Shown piece after piece: positions 32,560 to 43,400 of a stretch of 64,000 nt of DNA. Position numbers and translations under genes: made by a program. Position 1 is the first letter of the stretch; each line of letters begins with the position of its first letter. The notes beneath the pieces were generated by a model. It saw only the letters and a list, made by a program, of their open reading frames with translations. It searched no databases and was not told the origin of the DNA. The DNA is from Flavobacterium sp. (GTDB lineage: Bacteria > Bacteroidota > Bacteroidia > Flavobacteriales > Flavobacteriaceae), in contig NZ_JAHEBT010000055.1 of assembly GCF_024642105.1 (NCBI RefSeq), forward strand, positions 186,001 through 250,000, read 5' to 3'.

Positions 32560-35500
32560 ATGAAACAAACAATTACTAAGAGTTGTAGTTTATTCTTGTT
32601 TGTAATGATGAGTTTATTAAGTCATGCTCAAAACAGCAAAACGGAAAAAATTATATCCGGTAACGTAATCGATTATGCTGGAAAACCACTTCCGGGAGTA
32701 AATGTCAATGTGAAAGGAACAAGCAATGGAGTTGTTACTGACTTTGATGGGCATTACGCTTTAGCGGTAAAAGAAGGGGGTACTCTTGTGTTTACTTTTA
32801 TCGGAATGAAAAAAGAAGAGCGAACTATAGGAAAGTCGTCTCAAGTAAATGTAACCATGCAGGATGATGCTTCTGGTTTAGAAGAAGTAGTAGTTACGGG
32901 ATATGGTAAACAAAAGAAAAGCCATTTGACAGGCGCTGTGCAAAGTATTAAAGTTGCAGAGATTGAAGATTTACCTACTAACAATATTGCTACTGCTTTA
33001 GTAGGTAGAATATTAGGAGTGGGTGTTTCAGGAGGTTCTGCAAGACCGGGTAAAGCAGCTACTTTGAAAATTCGTAATCCTGTCGTTTTATCTAAAGATG
33101 GAGGGACAACGAATCCATTATATGTTATCGATGGAGTGCTGCAAACAGCAGGAGATGGAACTAACGATACGACTCAGTTTGATAATTTAGATGCGTCTGA
33201 AATTGAAACGATTTCGTTTTTGAAAGATGGAGCGGCAGCAATTTATGGAGCAAGATCTGCGAACGGAGTGGTAATTATTACTACTAAAAGGGGTAAAAAA
33301 GGGCCAGCGAAATTGACTTATCAAGGATCGTATGGTATAGAGGACGAAACCTATCGTACAAGAATGTTAAACGCTTCAGAGTTTGCAACATACTATGATA
33401 TTATGAATGGTGTAAATGGTAATAATAGTCTTGGAAAAACGCCTTTGTCATCTTATTTCTTTTCTCCTGATGAAAAAGCGTATTTTAAATATTTGAAATA
33501 CAATCCATTGAATGATGAATGGCATGCGTCTTCCAATCAAAAACACACATTAAATATAAGCGGAGGTACCGATAGAGCGACTTATTATGCAGGAGGATCT
33601 TACTATACGCAAGGAGGGAACTTGAGTAATATAGATTACTCAAAATGGACTTTTAGATCAGGGGCTGATTTTAATATTTCGGATAATTTAAAAGCGGGTA
33701 TTCAAATTGCGGGATTCTTCAATGATGAGTCTAAAACATTTAGCAAAATTGGCGGTGAAAATGAAGAGAATGATTATAGAAGGTTGTTGAACTGGACTCC
33801 ATTCATGCCTCAATATATTAATGGTTTGCCAGCACAGGTAAATACACAATCCAATTATCAATACCATTATGGTGAAATGAAAAGATTGGGTAATATTGCT
33901 ACCAATTCGGCTAATAATATGTCGGCTAATGCTTATTTAGAATATAAAATTCCTTTTATCAAAGGATTGACGGCTAGAGCGTCCTATGCTCGTAATCAGA
34001 GTGCAGCAAGAGGAACTCAGGTGGGTACCCAATATACAATATACCAATTTAATGGTGTAGGTACATATGGACATATATTCCATCCTATTGCGGATACTTT
34101 TAATGGAGTGGCGTTACCTGATAATACAATATTGAAAGCAAATACGTATTCGAATGGTAACAGATTGTTGTGGAATAATACTTCTGGTAAATCAGTACAG
34201 TCGAATATCAGTTTAACTTATAGTCGTGAGTTTGGAAAACATGCACTATCGGGATTAGTAACAGTTGAAAAATCAGAATCCAATAGTATTCAAGATCAAT
34301 ATTACAAAGATTCTCCTTTATTGTCAACTAATGGGTATTCTAATACTGCTTTTGGAACCGTTGATGGAACCACTACAGGAAATGAGTCAGGATCATTGGG
34401 ATATGTAGGCCGTTTGAATTATATTTATGATGATAAGTACATGGCTGAATTTTTATACAGAACGGATGCTTCTACTAAATTTGCACCAGCCAACTATTGG
34501 GCTAATTTCTACTCGCTTTCTGGAGGTTGGGTAATTTCGAAGGAATCGTTCTTCAAATCATCTGTGATTGATTTCTTAAAAGTAAGAGCTTCTGTAGGGT
34601 TGTTAGGACGAGATGAGACCAAGGCTTGGCAATGGAGACAGCGTTTCACTTATCAAGTAGATAAAGGAGTTGTAATAGGGAATAATGCAGTATCTACAGG
34701 ATTGAAAATGGAGGTGACACCTAATCCAGACGTAACCTGGAGTGAGGAATTGAAAACCAATTATGGTGTAGAAACAAAAATGTTTGGTAACAGATTGTCT
34801 TTATCTGCTGATTATTTCTTTAACAAAGGAATGCATGTGTTAATGAATAGAACAGCGAATGTGCCATTTACAGTGGGAGGTTCTACCGCGTCTGAAAATT
34901 TTGGCGAAATCAATTTCTTTGGATATGAATTCGCGGCAGGATGGAATGATAAAGTGGGCGACTTTAAATACGGAATGGATGTCAACTTTGGTTGGTCAGA
35001 TAATAAAGTGATAACTGGAGATTTTAATGCTATCGATATCAAAAAACCTTGGATTGCTAAGCCTGGTGAATCAATGGATAATGGAGTTTGGGGATACGAT
35101 TGTATTGGAATGTTCAAAGATGCAGCCGAAGTGGCAGCCTATGTGAGTGGGTATAATATTAGATCTGTTTTTGGTGTGTTAGCAGCTAATTTGAAACCAG
35201 GTTCATTGTACTATCGTGATGTAAGAGGTGCTTTTGATCCTGTAACAGGAACCTTTGCAACGCCTGATGGTATTATTGATGAGAATGACCAAATTCAATT
35301 GTCTAAGAAAAAATCAACCAAATACGGTATGGGTACTACTTTGAAATTCGGCTACAAACAATTTAGTTTGAATGCGGTAGTAACGGCTTCTTTTGGAGGA
35401 GGATTTAATGAGATTGATAGTGCAACTAGAAAATCAATGAAAGAAAAAATTACGGATATTCAAGATAATAGACCTTCGATTTGGAATAATATCTACGATC

Positions 35501-35799
35501 CAACATTGAATCCAACAGGAACGATGCCTAATCCATACAATGAGGCTTTGAACTTAGCGCCAACTTCTGAGTTTTGGAGAGTTTCATCAACAAGTATTCA
35601 ATTGCGTAATATTAATTTAGCCTATGCAATGCCAGAGAAATATACTAAAGCTTTAGGACTTAGTTCTTGTCGATTCAATTTGACAGCCTTGAATCCATTT
35701 ATTTTGTACAATCCGTTTAGTTACAAAAACCCAAATGGATCCTATGATATCTATCCTACTTTGAAGACCTATTCTTTAGGGCTTAATGTAGCTTTCTAG
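32560..35799 (+). CDS. SusC-like TonB-dependent oligosaccharide transporter
   Basis: A 1079-residue outer-membrane beta-barrel with a signal peptide ending near LLSHAQ. Residues ~35-105 are the carboxypeptidase-D-regulatory-like domain (ISGNVIDYAGKPLPGVNVNVKGT). EEVVVTGYGKQKKSHLTGAV marks the TonB-box region and plug start. LYVIDGVLQ and IYGARSANGVVIITTKRGK lie within the plug (~115-245), and the barrel runs to the end, closing with an aromatic beta-strand (SLGLNVAF). With the downstream SusD it forms the TonB-driven importer for pectic oligosaccharides. No anti-sigma or STN signalling extension is present, so it does not look like a FecA-type signal transducer. Operator B lies 170 nt upstream. 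Confidence 0.96.
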   Translation: MKQTITKSCSLFLFVMMSLLSHAQNSKTEKIISGNVIDYAGKPLPGVNVNVKGTSNGVVTDFDGHYALAVKEGGTLVFTFIGMKKEERTIGKSSQVNVTMQDDASGLEEVVVTGYGKQKKSHLTGAVQSIKVAEIEDLPTNNIATALVGRILGVGVSGGSARPGKAATLKIRNPVVLSKDGGTTNPLYVIDGVLQTAGDGTNDTTQFDNLDASEIETISFLKDGAAAIYGARSANGVVIITTKRGKKGPAKLTYQGSYGIEDETYRTRMLNASEFATYYDIMNGVNGNNSLGKTPLSSYFFSPDEKAYFKYLKYNPLNDEWHASSNQKHTLNISGGTDRATYYAGGSYYTQGGNLSNIDYSKWTFRSGADFNISDNLKAGIQIAGFFNDESKTFSKIGGENEENDYRRLLNWTPFMPQYINGLPAQVNTQSNYQYHYGEMKRLGNIATNSANNMSANAYLEYKIPFIKGLTARASYARNQSAARGTQVGTQYTIYQFNGVGTYGHIFHPIADTFNGVALPDNTILKANTYSNGNRLLWNNTSGKSVQSNISLTYSREFGKHALSGLVTVEKSESNSIQDQYYKDSPLLSTNGYSNTAFGTVDGTTTGNESGSLGYVGRLNYIYDDKYMAEFLYRTDASTKFAPANYWANFYSLSGGWVISKESFFKSSVIDFLKVRASVGLLGRDETKAWQWRQRFTYQVDKGVVIGNNAVSTGLKMEVTPNPDVTWSEELKTNYGVETKMFGNRLSLSADYFFNKGMHVLMNRTANVPFTVGGSTASENFGEINFFGYEFAAGWNDKVGDFKYGMDVNFGWSDNKVITGDFNAIDIKKPWIAKPGESMDNGVWGYDCIGMFKDAAEVAAYVSGYNIRSVFGVLAANLKPGSLYYRDVRGAFDPVTGTFATPDGIIDENDQIQLSKKKSTKYGMGTTLKFGYKQFSLNAVVTASFGGGFNEIDSATRKSMKEKITDIQDNRPSIWNNIYDPTLNPTGTMPNPYNEALNLAPTSEFWRVSSTSIQLRNINLAYAMPEKYTKALGLSSCRFNLTALNPFILYNPFSYKNPNGSYDIYPTLKTYSLGLNVAF

Positions 35800-35819
35800 T
35801 AAATACTAATAAAATTAAA

Positions 35820-37817
35820 TTGATGACAATGAAAAATATAAAAAGAAATATATTGTTGGGAGTTCTGACAACCCTGTTGTTAGGAAGCTGTAATGATGAC
35901 TTTCTTGCTGAAAAGCAAGATTTGTCTGGAGCTAATGAGGAGGTATATAAAGACCCTATTTTAGGGAAAGCGTATGTAGACTATATCTATTTTTCGTTTC
36001 TTCCAGCCAATAATGCTGCTGCAATGACTTGGGATTTGGCTGCGGGAGGTGCAGCTACTTTTTCGCAAGCTACAGATGAATTAGCGGGAGAGGTGAACTG
36101 GAATAAAGTGTGGATAACACCAGGAACGAATACAGATGCCAATTGTTTGAACTACATTGGTACTGCACTTACAGGAAGTGTGCCAAATAATCCGTATACG
36201 CGTTTGAGACAAATTAATTTGTTCTTGGATAATGTGGACAAATATGATATGGAAGCTGCTACTAAAAATCAATTGAAAGGACAATTGTACTTTTGGAGAG
36301 CTTGGCAGTATTTTGACTTAGTACGTTTGTATGGAGGAGTACCTTTGATTTTACATGCACAAAGTTCAATTTCATCAAGCGCTGCTGATTTACAAATACC
36401 AAGAAGTTCATCTTCAGAATGTATTGCGCAAATTGTCGCTGATTTGGATATGGCAAAGAGTTTGTTACCAGGAAAATGGGATGCAGCTAACTGGGGTAGA
36501 ATTACCAGTGGTGCAGCGGCAGCATTCAAAGGGCGTGTGTTGTTAACTTGGGCAAGTCCCTTGTTCAATCGTACCGATGATGTGACGCGTTGGCAAGCCG
36601 CTTACAATGCGAATTTGGAAGCAAAAACTTTATTGGAAGCCAATAGTTTTGGATTGTTTTCAACAGGTGGATTTGCCAATGGTAAAGCTTGGGGAGATAT
36701 GTGGTTTACTGAGGCGAACAATCCTGAAGCAGTAATTGTGTATGGATTCAATAATGTTATTAGTACTCCAACTTGGAAAAATAACGGATGGGAAAAAGCC
36801 TGTCGTTCTAAAACTGTAGGTGGTGGAGGTTCAGTATCTCCAACGCTACAAATTATGAATGCCTTCCCGATGAAGGATGGTAAAATGCCAGGAGTATCAA
36901 CGGCTAATCCTTATACTTTACAAACGTTCTACAAAAACAGAGATCCACGTTTTTACAAAACGTTTATTTACAATGGAGCTCCTTGGGCGTATTCGGAAGA
37001 TCCGAGCTTTAAGCAATTTACCTATAATTGGATTACATCAGGGACTACTCTAAAATCTACAGAAACTTTAGGAGCGAATTCTAGTGGGGTGTATTTATGT
37101 AAGGGTGTAAATCCTGCAGCAAGTAATAATACCAATTTCCAATACAGTGGTACTGATTATATGGAAATGCGTTTTGCTGAGGTAGTTTTGAATTTAGCAG
37201 AATCTGCTATCGGTATCAATAGCTTAGCCGAAGGTAGAACTTTAATTGGGAAAATTAGAGAAAGAGCGGGAATTGCTAATTCTGATGGCGCTTTTGGAAT
37301 TGCCGATGCACTTACAAGAGATCAATTGTTTGGAGCGGTTATTAACGAAAGAAAAGTAGAATTTGCCTATGAGAGTAAACGTTTTTGGGACTTAAGACGT
37401 TGGATGTTATTCAATAACGATTACGGTACTTGTACGCGTTTAGGTCAAACTCCTATAGAAGGTATGAGAAGACAAGGTTTGTACTTTAAAGCTATACGAA
37501 ATGGTGCAAATTATGTAGGAACAGCCGATCCATTCTTGCCAGTAAATGGAGTGGCTCCTGTTGCGGATAGAAATCCTTCAGTTTATCCAACAGGAATTAC
37601 AACTTATGATGCCTATTTGGATTATTTTTACACTAACTTCATTAGAGTAGAAGTTAAAGACAATTTAGAGGCAACGACTCCTACAAACTGGACATTCAAA
37701 TGGTACAACCAATACTATTTCTTTGGGATTCCATCATCAGCATTGAATACTGCACCTTATTTAGGTCAAACTCAAGGTTGGTCTGGTGGTGCCACTATTT
37801 TTGATCCACTTAAATAA
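35820..37817 (+). CDS. SusD/RagB-like surface glycan-binding lipoprotein
   Basis: A 665-residue lipoprotein with lipobox LLGSC (Cys24) followed by NDDF. An acidic run directly after the Cys matches the lipoprotein export signal described for Bacteroidota (Flavobacterium form SDDFE), so this protein should be displayed on the cell surface. Tetratricopeptide-like segments include LYFWRAWQYFDLVRLYGGVPL, the usual SusD hallmark, and YMEMRFAEVVLNLAESA near the C-terminus. It caps the SusC barrel and captures oligosaccharides. It lies 20 nt after susC; in-frame ATGs at 35820, 35823 and 35829 are all possible starts. A strong terminator follows. Confidence 0.95.
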   Translation: MMTMKNIKRNILLGVLTTLLLGSCNDDFLAEKQDLSGANEEVYKDPILGKAYVDYIYFSFLPANNAAAMTWDLAAGGAATFSQATDELAGEVNWNKVWITPGTNTDANCLNYIGTALTGSVPNNPYTRLRQINLFLDNVDKYDMEAATKNQLKGQLYFWRAWQYFDLVRLYGGVPLILHAQSSISSSAADLQIPRSSSSECIAQIVADLDMAKSLLPGKWDAANWGRITSGAAAAFKGRVLLTWASPLFNRTDDVTRWQAAYNANLEAKTLLEANSFGLFSTGGFANGKAWGDMWFTEANNPEAVIVYGFNNVISTPTWKNNGWEKACRSKTVGGGGSVSPTLQIMNAFPMKDGKMPGVSTANPYTLQTFYKNRDPRFYKTFIYNGAPWAYSEDPSFKQFTYNWITSGTTLKSTETLGANSSGVYLCKGVNPAASNNTNFQYSGTDYMEMRFAEVVLNLAESAIGINSLAEGRTLIGKIRERAGIANSDGAFGIADALTRDQLFGAVINERKVEFAYESKRFWDLRRWMLFNNDYGTCTRLGQTPIEGMRRQGLYFKAIRNGANYVGTADPFLPVNGVAPVADRNPSVYPTGITTYDAYLDYFYTNFIRVEVKDNLEATTPTNWTFKWYNQYYFFGIPSSALNTAPYLGQTQGWSGGATIFDPLK

Positions 37818-37846
37818 TATTCAGTTAATTCAATTTGAATAATAAT

Positions 37847-37883
37847 AAATTACCTGTATTTTGTTTTTAAATACAGGTAATTT
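37847..37883 (+). terminator. Perfect 15-bp terminator/attenuator after susD
   Basis: AAATTACCTGTATTT (37847-37861) and AAATACAGGTAATTT (37869-37883) are perfect inverted copies around a 7-nt loop, followed by CTTTT. No tandem-repeat operator lies between it and the next genes, so it probably acts as a partial terminator lowering enzyme expression relative to SusCD. Confidence 0.8.
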
Positions 37884-37941
37884 CTTTTAAAAATAGAATT
37901 TATTACATTTTATCTTACATTAAACAAGCACAACCAAAAAA

Positions 37942-39642
37942 ATGAAAAAGTTACATTTTACATTATCAATTCTATTTCTAAGTATAGCTAGCGGTTATGC
38001 TCAATATCCTACACTTACTGCTGAAGAAAAAGCTAGTGAAGAAAAAATAAAAGCAGAAGCTGAAAAGCTGTCTAATGAGGCTTGGGAAAAAGCCAAAATT
38101 ATTGTTGAACAAGAGGCTAGAGTGGGCAAACCTTTTATTCCTTGGGCATCTAGGCCAACGGATTTACCACAAGCTGATATTCCTGCTTTTCCAGGTGCTG
38201 AAGGAGGAGGAATGTATAGTTTTGGTGGACACGGAGGTAAGGTAATTACCGTTAGTAGCCTTGAGGATAGAGGACCAGGGACGTTGCGTGAAGCTTTGGA
38301 ACAGGGAGGAGCTAGAATAATTGTTTTTAATGTTTCGGGAATTATTAGATTAAAAAGTCCTTTAATAGTTCGTGCTCCTTATGTGACTATTGCTGGGCAA
38401 ACTGCTCCAGGTGATGGAATCTGTGTAGCAGGAGAAACTATCTGGATTGATACCCATGATGTTGTGATTCGACACATGCGTTTCCGTAGAGGTGAAACAT
38501 TTGTAGGCCGTAGAGATGATGCTATTGGAGGAAATCCTGTAGGAAATGTCATTATTGACCACGTTTCGGCTACTTGGGGATTGGACGAAAACATGTCATT
38601 TTATCGACATATGTATGATGATGAAACAGGCGTTGCTGATAAAAAGTTTCCTATTGTAAATGTGACTATACAAAACAGTCTATTTGCTGAAGGATTAGAT
38701 ACCTATAACCACGCTTTTGGGAGTACGTTAGGGGGAGAGAATTGCTCATTTTTAAGAAATTTATGGTCGTCTAATACAGGGCGAAATCCTTCAATAGGTT
38801 GGAATGGGATTTTTAATTTTGTTAATAATGTGATTTTTAATTGGGTTAATCGCTCTATTGACGGAGGAGATTATACTGCTCAGTATAATATTATTAATAA
38901 TTATTTTAAACCAGGACCAGCAACAAATAAAAATGAACCTATTAGTTACCGAATTTTAAAACCAGAATCAGGAAGAAGTAAATTGCCTTATATGGTTTTT
39001 GGTAGAGCTTATGTGAATGGAAATGTGGTTGAAGGAAACGAAAAAGTTTCTAAAGACAACTGGGATGGTGGTGTTCAAATGGAAAATAAAAAAGGAGAAG
39101 CGATGAGTTTCGAAGAAGCTTCTACTTACTTTCCTAAAATGAGAGTAGATCAACCCATGCCAATGCCTTGGTTTGATAAAATTATGACGGCAAATGAATC
39201 GTATGATTATGTTGTCACTAATGCGGGTGCCACCTTACCCCTTAGAGATAAAGTAGATTCTAGAATTATAAGAACGGTAAAAACTGGTGTTCCAGAATAT
39301 GTTGAAGGCTTAGATCCTAATTCCTTTTTTCAATTCAAACACCGTCGCTTACCAGCTGATTCTTATAAATTAGGAATCATTACGGATATTTCTCAAGTAG
39401 GAGGATATCCTGTATATAAAGGGAAGTCGTATGTAGATACAGACAAAGATGGAATGCCAGACAAATGGGAGAAAAAATTCGGATTGAATCCTAAAGATGC
39501 TTCTGATGCTAGATTAGATTTTGATAATGATGGTTATACTAACATTGAAGAATACATCAATGGAATTGATCCAACTCAAAATGTAAATTGGAAAGATTTG
39601 GCTAATAATCGCGAAACTTTGGTGAAACCGTTATTGGATTAA
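37942..39642 (+). CDS. PL1 pectate lyase
   Basis: A 566-residue secreted enzyme with a signal peptide ending near GYAQ21. A highly charged, helix-prone segment (~26-58, EEKASEEKIKAEAEKLSNEA) precedes the PL1 beta-helix. The helix starts at AFPGAEGGGMYSFGGHGGK and runs to ~400, with VIIDHVSATWGLDE as the calcium/active-site strand. The C-terminus has calcium loops DTDKDGMPDKWEKKFGLNP and DFDNDGYTNIEEY. It should cleave polygalacturonate by beta-elimination. It shares core and C-terminal loops with the PL1 at 27727 but lacks the N-terminal modules, so the two may act on different chain lengths or in different compartments. Confidence 0.9.
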   Translation: MKKLHFTLSILFLSIASGYAQYPTLTAEEKASEEKIKAEAEKLSNEAWEKAKIIVEQEARVGKPFIPWASRPTDLPQADIPAFPGAEGGGMYSFGGHGGKVITVSSLEDRGPGTLREALEQGGARIIVFNVSGIIRLKSPLIVRAPYVTIAGQTAPGDGICVAGETIWIDTHDVVIRHMRFRRGETFVGRRDDAIGGNPVGNVIIDHVSATWGLDENMSFYRHMYDDETGVADKKFPIVNVTIQNSLFAEGLDTYNHAFGSTLGGENCSFLRNLWSSNTGRNPSIGWNGIFNFVNNVIFNWVNRSIDGGDYTAQYNIINNYFKPGPATNKNEPISYRILKPESGRSKLPYMVFGRAYVNGNVVEGNEKVSKDNWDGGVQMENKKGEAMSFEEASTYFPKMRVDQPMPMPWFDKIMTANESYDYVVTNAGATLPLRDKVDSRIIRTVKTGVPEYVEGLDPNSFFQFKHRRLPADSYKLGIITDISQVGGYPVYKGKSYVDTDKDGMPDKWEKKFGLNPKDASDARLDFDNDGYTNIEEYINGIDPTQNVNWKDLANNRETLVKPLLD

Positions 39643-39667
39643 ATTGTAAATTATGTTTACTAATTAT

Positions 39668-39711
39668 AGCATTCTTGTTTCTCAATAACTTTGGGATAAG
39701 AATGCTTTTTT
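39668..39711 (+). terminator. Intrinsic terminator after PL1
   Basis: AGCATTCTT (39668-39676) pairs with AAGAATGCT (39698-39706), and inner G-U-rich pairs (39677-39681 with 39693-39697) extend the stem. Five T follow at 39707-39711. It lies between the PL1 and DUF3826 genes. Confidence 0.75.
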
Positions 39712-39730
39712 ACGCTATAAAATAATCATT

Positions 39731-40405
39731 ATGTCATTTGTAAAAAAAAATATAATCAAAAGTTCTTTATTATGTCTTGTGTTTTGGGGTGTGAATGCGC
39801 AACAATACCTTTCTCCAGAATATATCAAAGTAACCAATGAAAGAGCTTCAAAAATAGTTGCTAAATTAGCATTGCCTAAGCCTGAAAAAGAGCAAAAAGT
39901 AACACTAATAATAGCGCAACAATTTCGGAATTTGACTAAAATTCAAGACGAAAGAGATGCCGAAATTGAGAAGATAAAAAATAGTGGAGTTTCAAAAGAG
40001 CAACAAACTACTCAACTCAATCAAATTAAGGAGAAAGCAGATCAAGCTATAAATGAATTGCATACAAATTATGTTAAACAATTGACCACCGAATTAGATG
40101 AAAATAAAATCATTGAGGTAAAAGACGGAATGACGTATGGAGTAGTTCCTATTACGTATGCAGGTTATCAAGATATGTTGCCTAATTTGACTGAGGATCA
40201 AAAGAAGTATATTTATACTAATTTAGTTGAAGCAAGAGAACATGCTATGGATGGTGGAACTTCTAAAGAAAAGCACGCTTGGTTTGGGAAATACAAAGGC
40301 AGAATTAACAATTATTTATCCAGTCAAGGCTACGATTTAAATAAAGAAAGTACGGATTGGCACAAACGAATTGAAGATCGTCAGAAGAGTAAAGTCGAAA
40401 AATAG
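39731..40405 (+). CDS. DUF3826-type secreted protein, function unknown
   Basis: A 224-residue protein with a signal peptide ending near GVNAQ. The mature part is mostly helical: LSPEYIKVTNERASKIVAKLAL, then a charged coiled-coil-like stretch (~75-120, DAEIEKIKNSGVSKEQQTTQLNQIKEKADQ), and a C-terminal block with YAGYQDMLPNLTEDQKKYIYTNLVEAREHAMDGGTSKEKHAWFGKYKGRINNYL, which I recognise as DUF3826-like. No catalytic motif is apparent. Proteins of this kind occur in Bacteroidota polysaccharide loci, but no biochemical role is known to me. A sensor-like, chaperone-like or accessory function is possible. Confidence 0.65.
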   Translation: MSFVKKNIIKSSLLCLVFWGVNAQQYLSPEYIKVTNERASKIVAKLALPKPEKEQKVTLIIAQQFRNLTKIQDERDAEIEKIKNSGVSKEQQTTQLNQIKEKADQAINELHTNYVKQLTTELDENKIIEVKDGMTYGVVPITYAGYQDMLPNLTEDQKKYIYTNLVEAREHAMDGGTSKEKHAWFGKYKGRINNYLSSQGYDLNKESTDWHKRIEDRQKSKVEK

Positions 40406-40484
40406 AATTTGTCTTATCGGCTTTATACGTAGGCCTTACTAATTTAGATTCAAAATAAAATAAAATTTTTAAATACCATTTCTT

Positions 40485-43400
40485 GTGAATTTTATTCAAT
40501 CAAAAAATAGAATAGTACTGCAAAGAGGAAAGATTTTGATATCCTGTGTGGCCTTGTTTTTTATTGTAAATAAAGGAATAGCCCAGCGCTCTTTTCCAGA
40601 TATTAGTAAAGATTCAAAAGGAAATCTACTATATTCCAAAGATAATTTAGGTAATCAAATCCCTGATTTTTCGTATGCTGGTTTTGAAGCTTCTGAGAAA
40701 CAGATACCCACTATTGAAAATAAAATAGTTGTCCCACAACAAGAGCAAGATGCTACTCGAATAATTCAAGCTGCGATTGATTATGTATCAAGTTTAAAAC
40801 CGAATAAGTTAGGATACAGAGGGGCAGTACTTTTAGCTCAAGGTATATTTAAAGTTAGCGGAACTTTGTATATAAAAAAATCTGGAGTCGTACTGAGAGG
40901 GAGCGGAAATAGTGAGAAAGGAACGATTCTTTTGGGTACTGGTTTGGATAGAGAATCGGTTATAAGAGTCCTTGGGATTGATGATAAAAAAAAGGAAGAA
41001 GTCTATTCTCTTTCCACTACTTTTTCGCCTCTTGGGACTCAAACGATCCATCTGAAAGAAGTGACTAAATTAAAAGTAAATGACGCAATAGCGATAACTC
41101 AACCGTTGACAGAGAGTTTTATTAAAGAACTCAAAATGGAAGAGTTTGGAGGAGAAACCGCATGGGTAGGTTGGAAAAAAGGGAGTTGGGATGTGACTTG
41201 GGATCGAATAGTTACAGGGATTAATGGGAATGAGATTACGCTTAATGCTCCTTTGACCATGGCTTTGGATAGTAATTATGGTGAGGCAAAAATAACTTCT
41301 TATGTTTGGCAGGGAAGAATAGCAACTGTAGGAATTGAAAATATTCTTATGAAATCCAGTTACGATGCATCTAATCCAAAAGACGAACAACATAGATGGT
41401 TTGCTATTAGTATGGAAAATGTCAAAAATGCTTGGGTTAAACAAGTCAATTTTAAACATTTTGCTGGAGGAGCAGTGACGCTATTAAAATCGACTCAACA
41501 AATTACAGTAGAAGATTGTATCGCTTCTGAACCCATTTCTGAAATAGCCTCTTTTAGAAGACATACTTTTTATACTGAAGGACAACAAACCTTGTTTCAG
41601 CGTTGTTATTCGGAATACGGTTATCATGATTTTGCCGTAGGTGGTTTTGGAACAGCAGGCCCGAATGCCTTTGTACAATGTGAATCTCATTTGCCATTTG
41701 AAAATAGTGGAACTATAGGAAGTTGGGCAACAGGAGTTCTGTTTGATATTGCTAACATTGATGGACAAGCGTTGAGTTTTAACAACAGAGAACAAAATGG
41801 TAGAGGAGCAGGGTGGACAGCTGCTAATAGTGTCATTTGGGAATCATCGGCCTCTAAAATAGAATGCTACAACCCGCCAACAGCTCAAAACTGGGCTTTT
41901 GGAGTATGGGGACAGTTTTCAGGAAACGGACATTGGAAGGATGTGAATGCTCATATTAATCCAAGGAGTTTATTTTATACTCAATTAGAAAAACGATTGG
42001 GGCAATTGCCTATAAAGCCTTATTTGTATAGCATTGGTTCAGAGCCAAGTTCAAGTCCAACAATAGATCAAGCTTCAGAATTAACCAAAGCTTCAATAAG
42101 CACTTTAATGAGTCTGCCAGAATGGATTGTGAAAGTATCTCAATTTAATCCGATAGATAGTAATTCAAAAGGGATTAAGAGTGCGAATGATTTGAAAATT
42201 GTAGAAGATCACATAGCTAAAGCTAATCCTAAAGTAGGAATTGAAAATGGCTGGCTTACTCTTGACGGAAAGTTAATAGCAGGAAAACAATCTAATGTGA
42301 TGTGGTGGAGAGGCAGTCTATTAGAAGATGATATAAAAAAAGCAACACCACATCTTACCCGATTTGTTCCAGGTAGAATTGGTACTGGACTTACTGATAA
42401 CCTTAATGAAGTAGTTGACTATTTGAGTGCCAATTCGATGATTGCCTTAGAACACAATTATGGTTTGTGGTATGACAGACGAATGGATGATCATGAGCGA
42501 GTGCGTCGTATTGATTCGGATGTGTGGCCTCCGTTTTATGAACAACCTTTTGCCAGAAGTGGAAAAGATTTGGCTTGGGATCACTTAAGTAAATATGATT
42601 TATCAAAGTACAACAGTTGGTATTGGGATCGTTTGGCTCGTTTTGCAACTTTGGCGGAAGCCAATGGACAATTGTTAATTCATCAACAGTATTTTCAACA
42701 TAATATTTTGGAAGCTGGAGCCCATTGGGCGAGTTCTCCTTGGCGTTCAGCTAATAATATTAATCAAACAGGATTTCCTGAACCACCTCCGTATGCTGGT
42801 GATAAGCGTATTTTTATGGCAGAGCAATTTTATGATATTACTCATCCTGATAGAAGAAAAATTCACCAACAATTCATTCGAAAATCATTAGAGAATTTCC
42901 AAAATAACAGCAATGTAATTCAATTAACCAGTGCTGAATATACGGGACCACTTCAGTTTATGCAATTTTGGTTGGACGAAGTACAACAATGGAAAAACGA
43001 GACATCGGCTAAAAGTTTAATAGGCTTAAGTGCCACTAAGGATGTTCAAGATGCTATTTTAGCAGATGGTGACAGAAATAAAACGGTTGATTTAATAGAT
43101 ATTCGATATTGGTATTATAAGGAAGATGGTACTACTTATGCTCCTGAAGGAGGAAAGAATTTAGCGCCGAGACAACATGCTCGCAAACTCAAAACAGGAA
43201 AAGAAACAGAGGATCAAGTATATAGAGCTGTTCGTGAATACCGAGAAAAATACTCAAACAAGTCGGTGCTGTATTCTACAGATGCTTCATCTCGTTTTGG
43301 TTGGGCTGTTTTATTTGGTGGCGGTTCTCTTCCTTCATTACCAAAAATTTCGTTACCTGAATTTTATTCTGCGCTACCTTCAATGCAATTGGTAAGTGGA

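Noticed and set aside
32560..35799. SusC as a FecA-type signalling receptor
   Set aside because: The N-terminus is the carboxypeptidase-regulatory-like domain without an STN extension, and no sigma/anti-sigma pair is nearby.
37874..37879. CAGGTA in the susD terminator as a fifth operator half-site
   Set aside because: There is no second half-site 10 bp away and no -7 element at the expected spacing; it is part of the hairpin arm.
41070..41459. 129-residue open frame on the - strand
   Set aside because: It overlaps the beta-helix domain of the 40485 gene, with low-complexity Ser/Phe/Ile-rich composition typical of antisense of AT-rich coding DNA.
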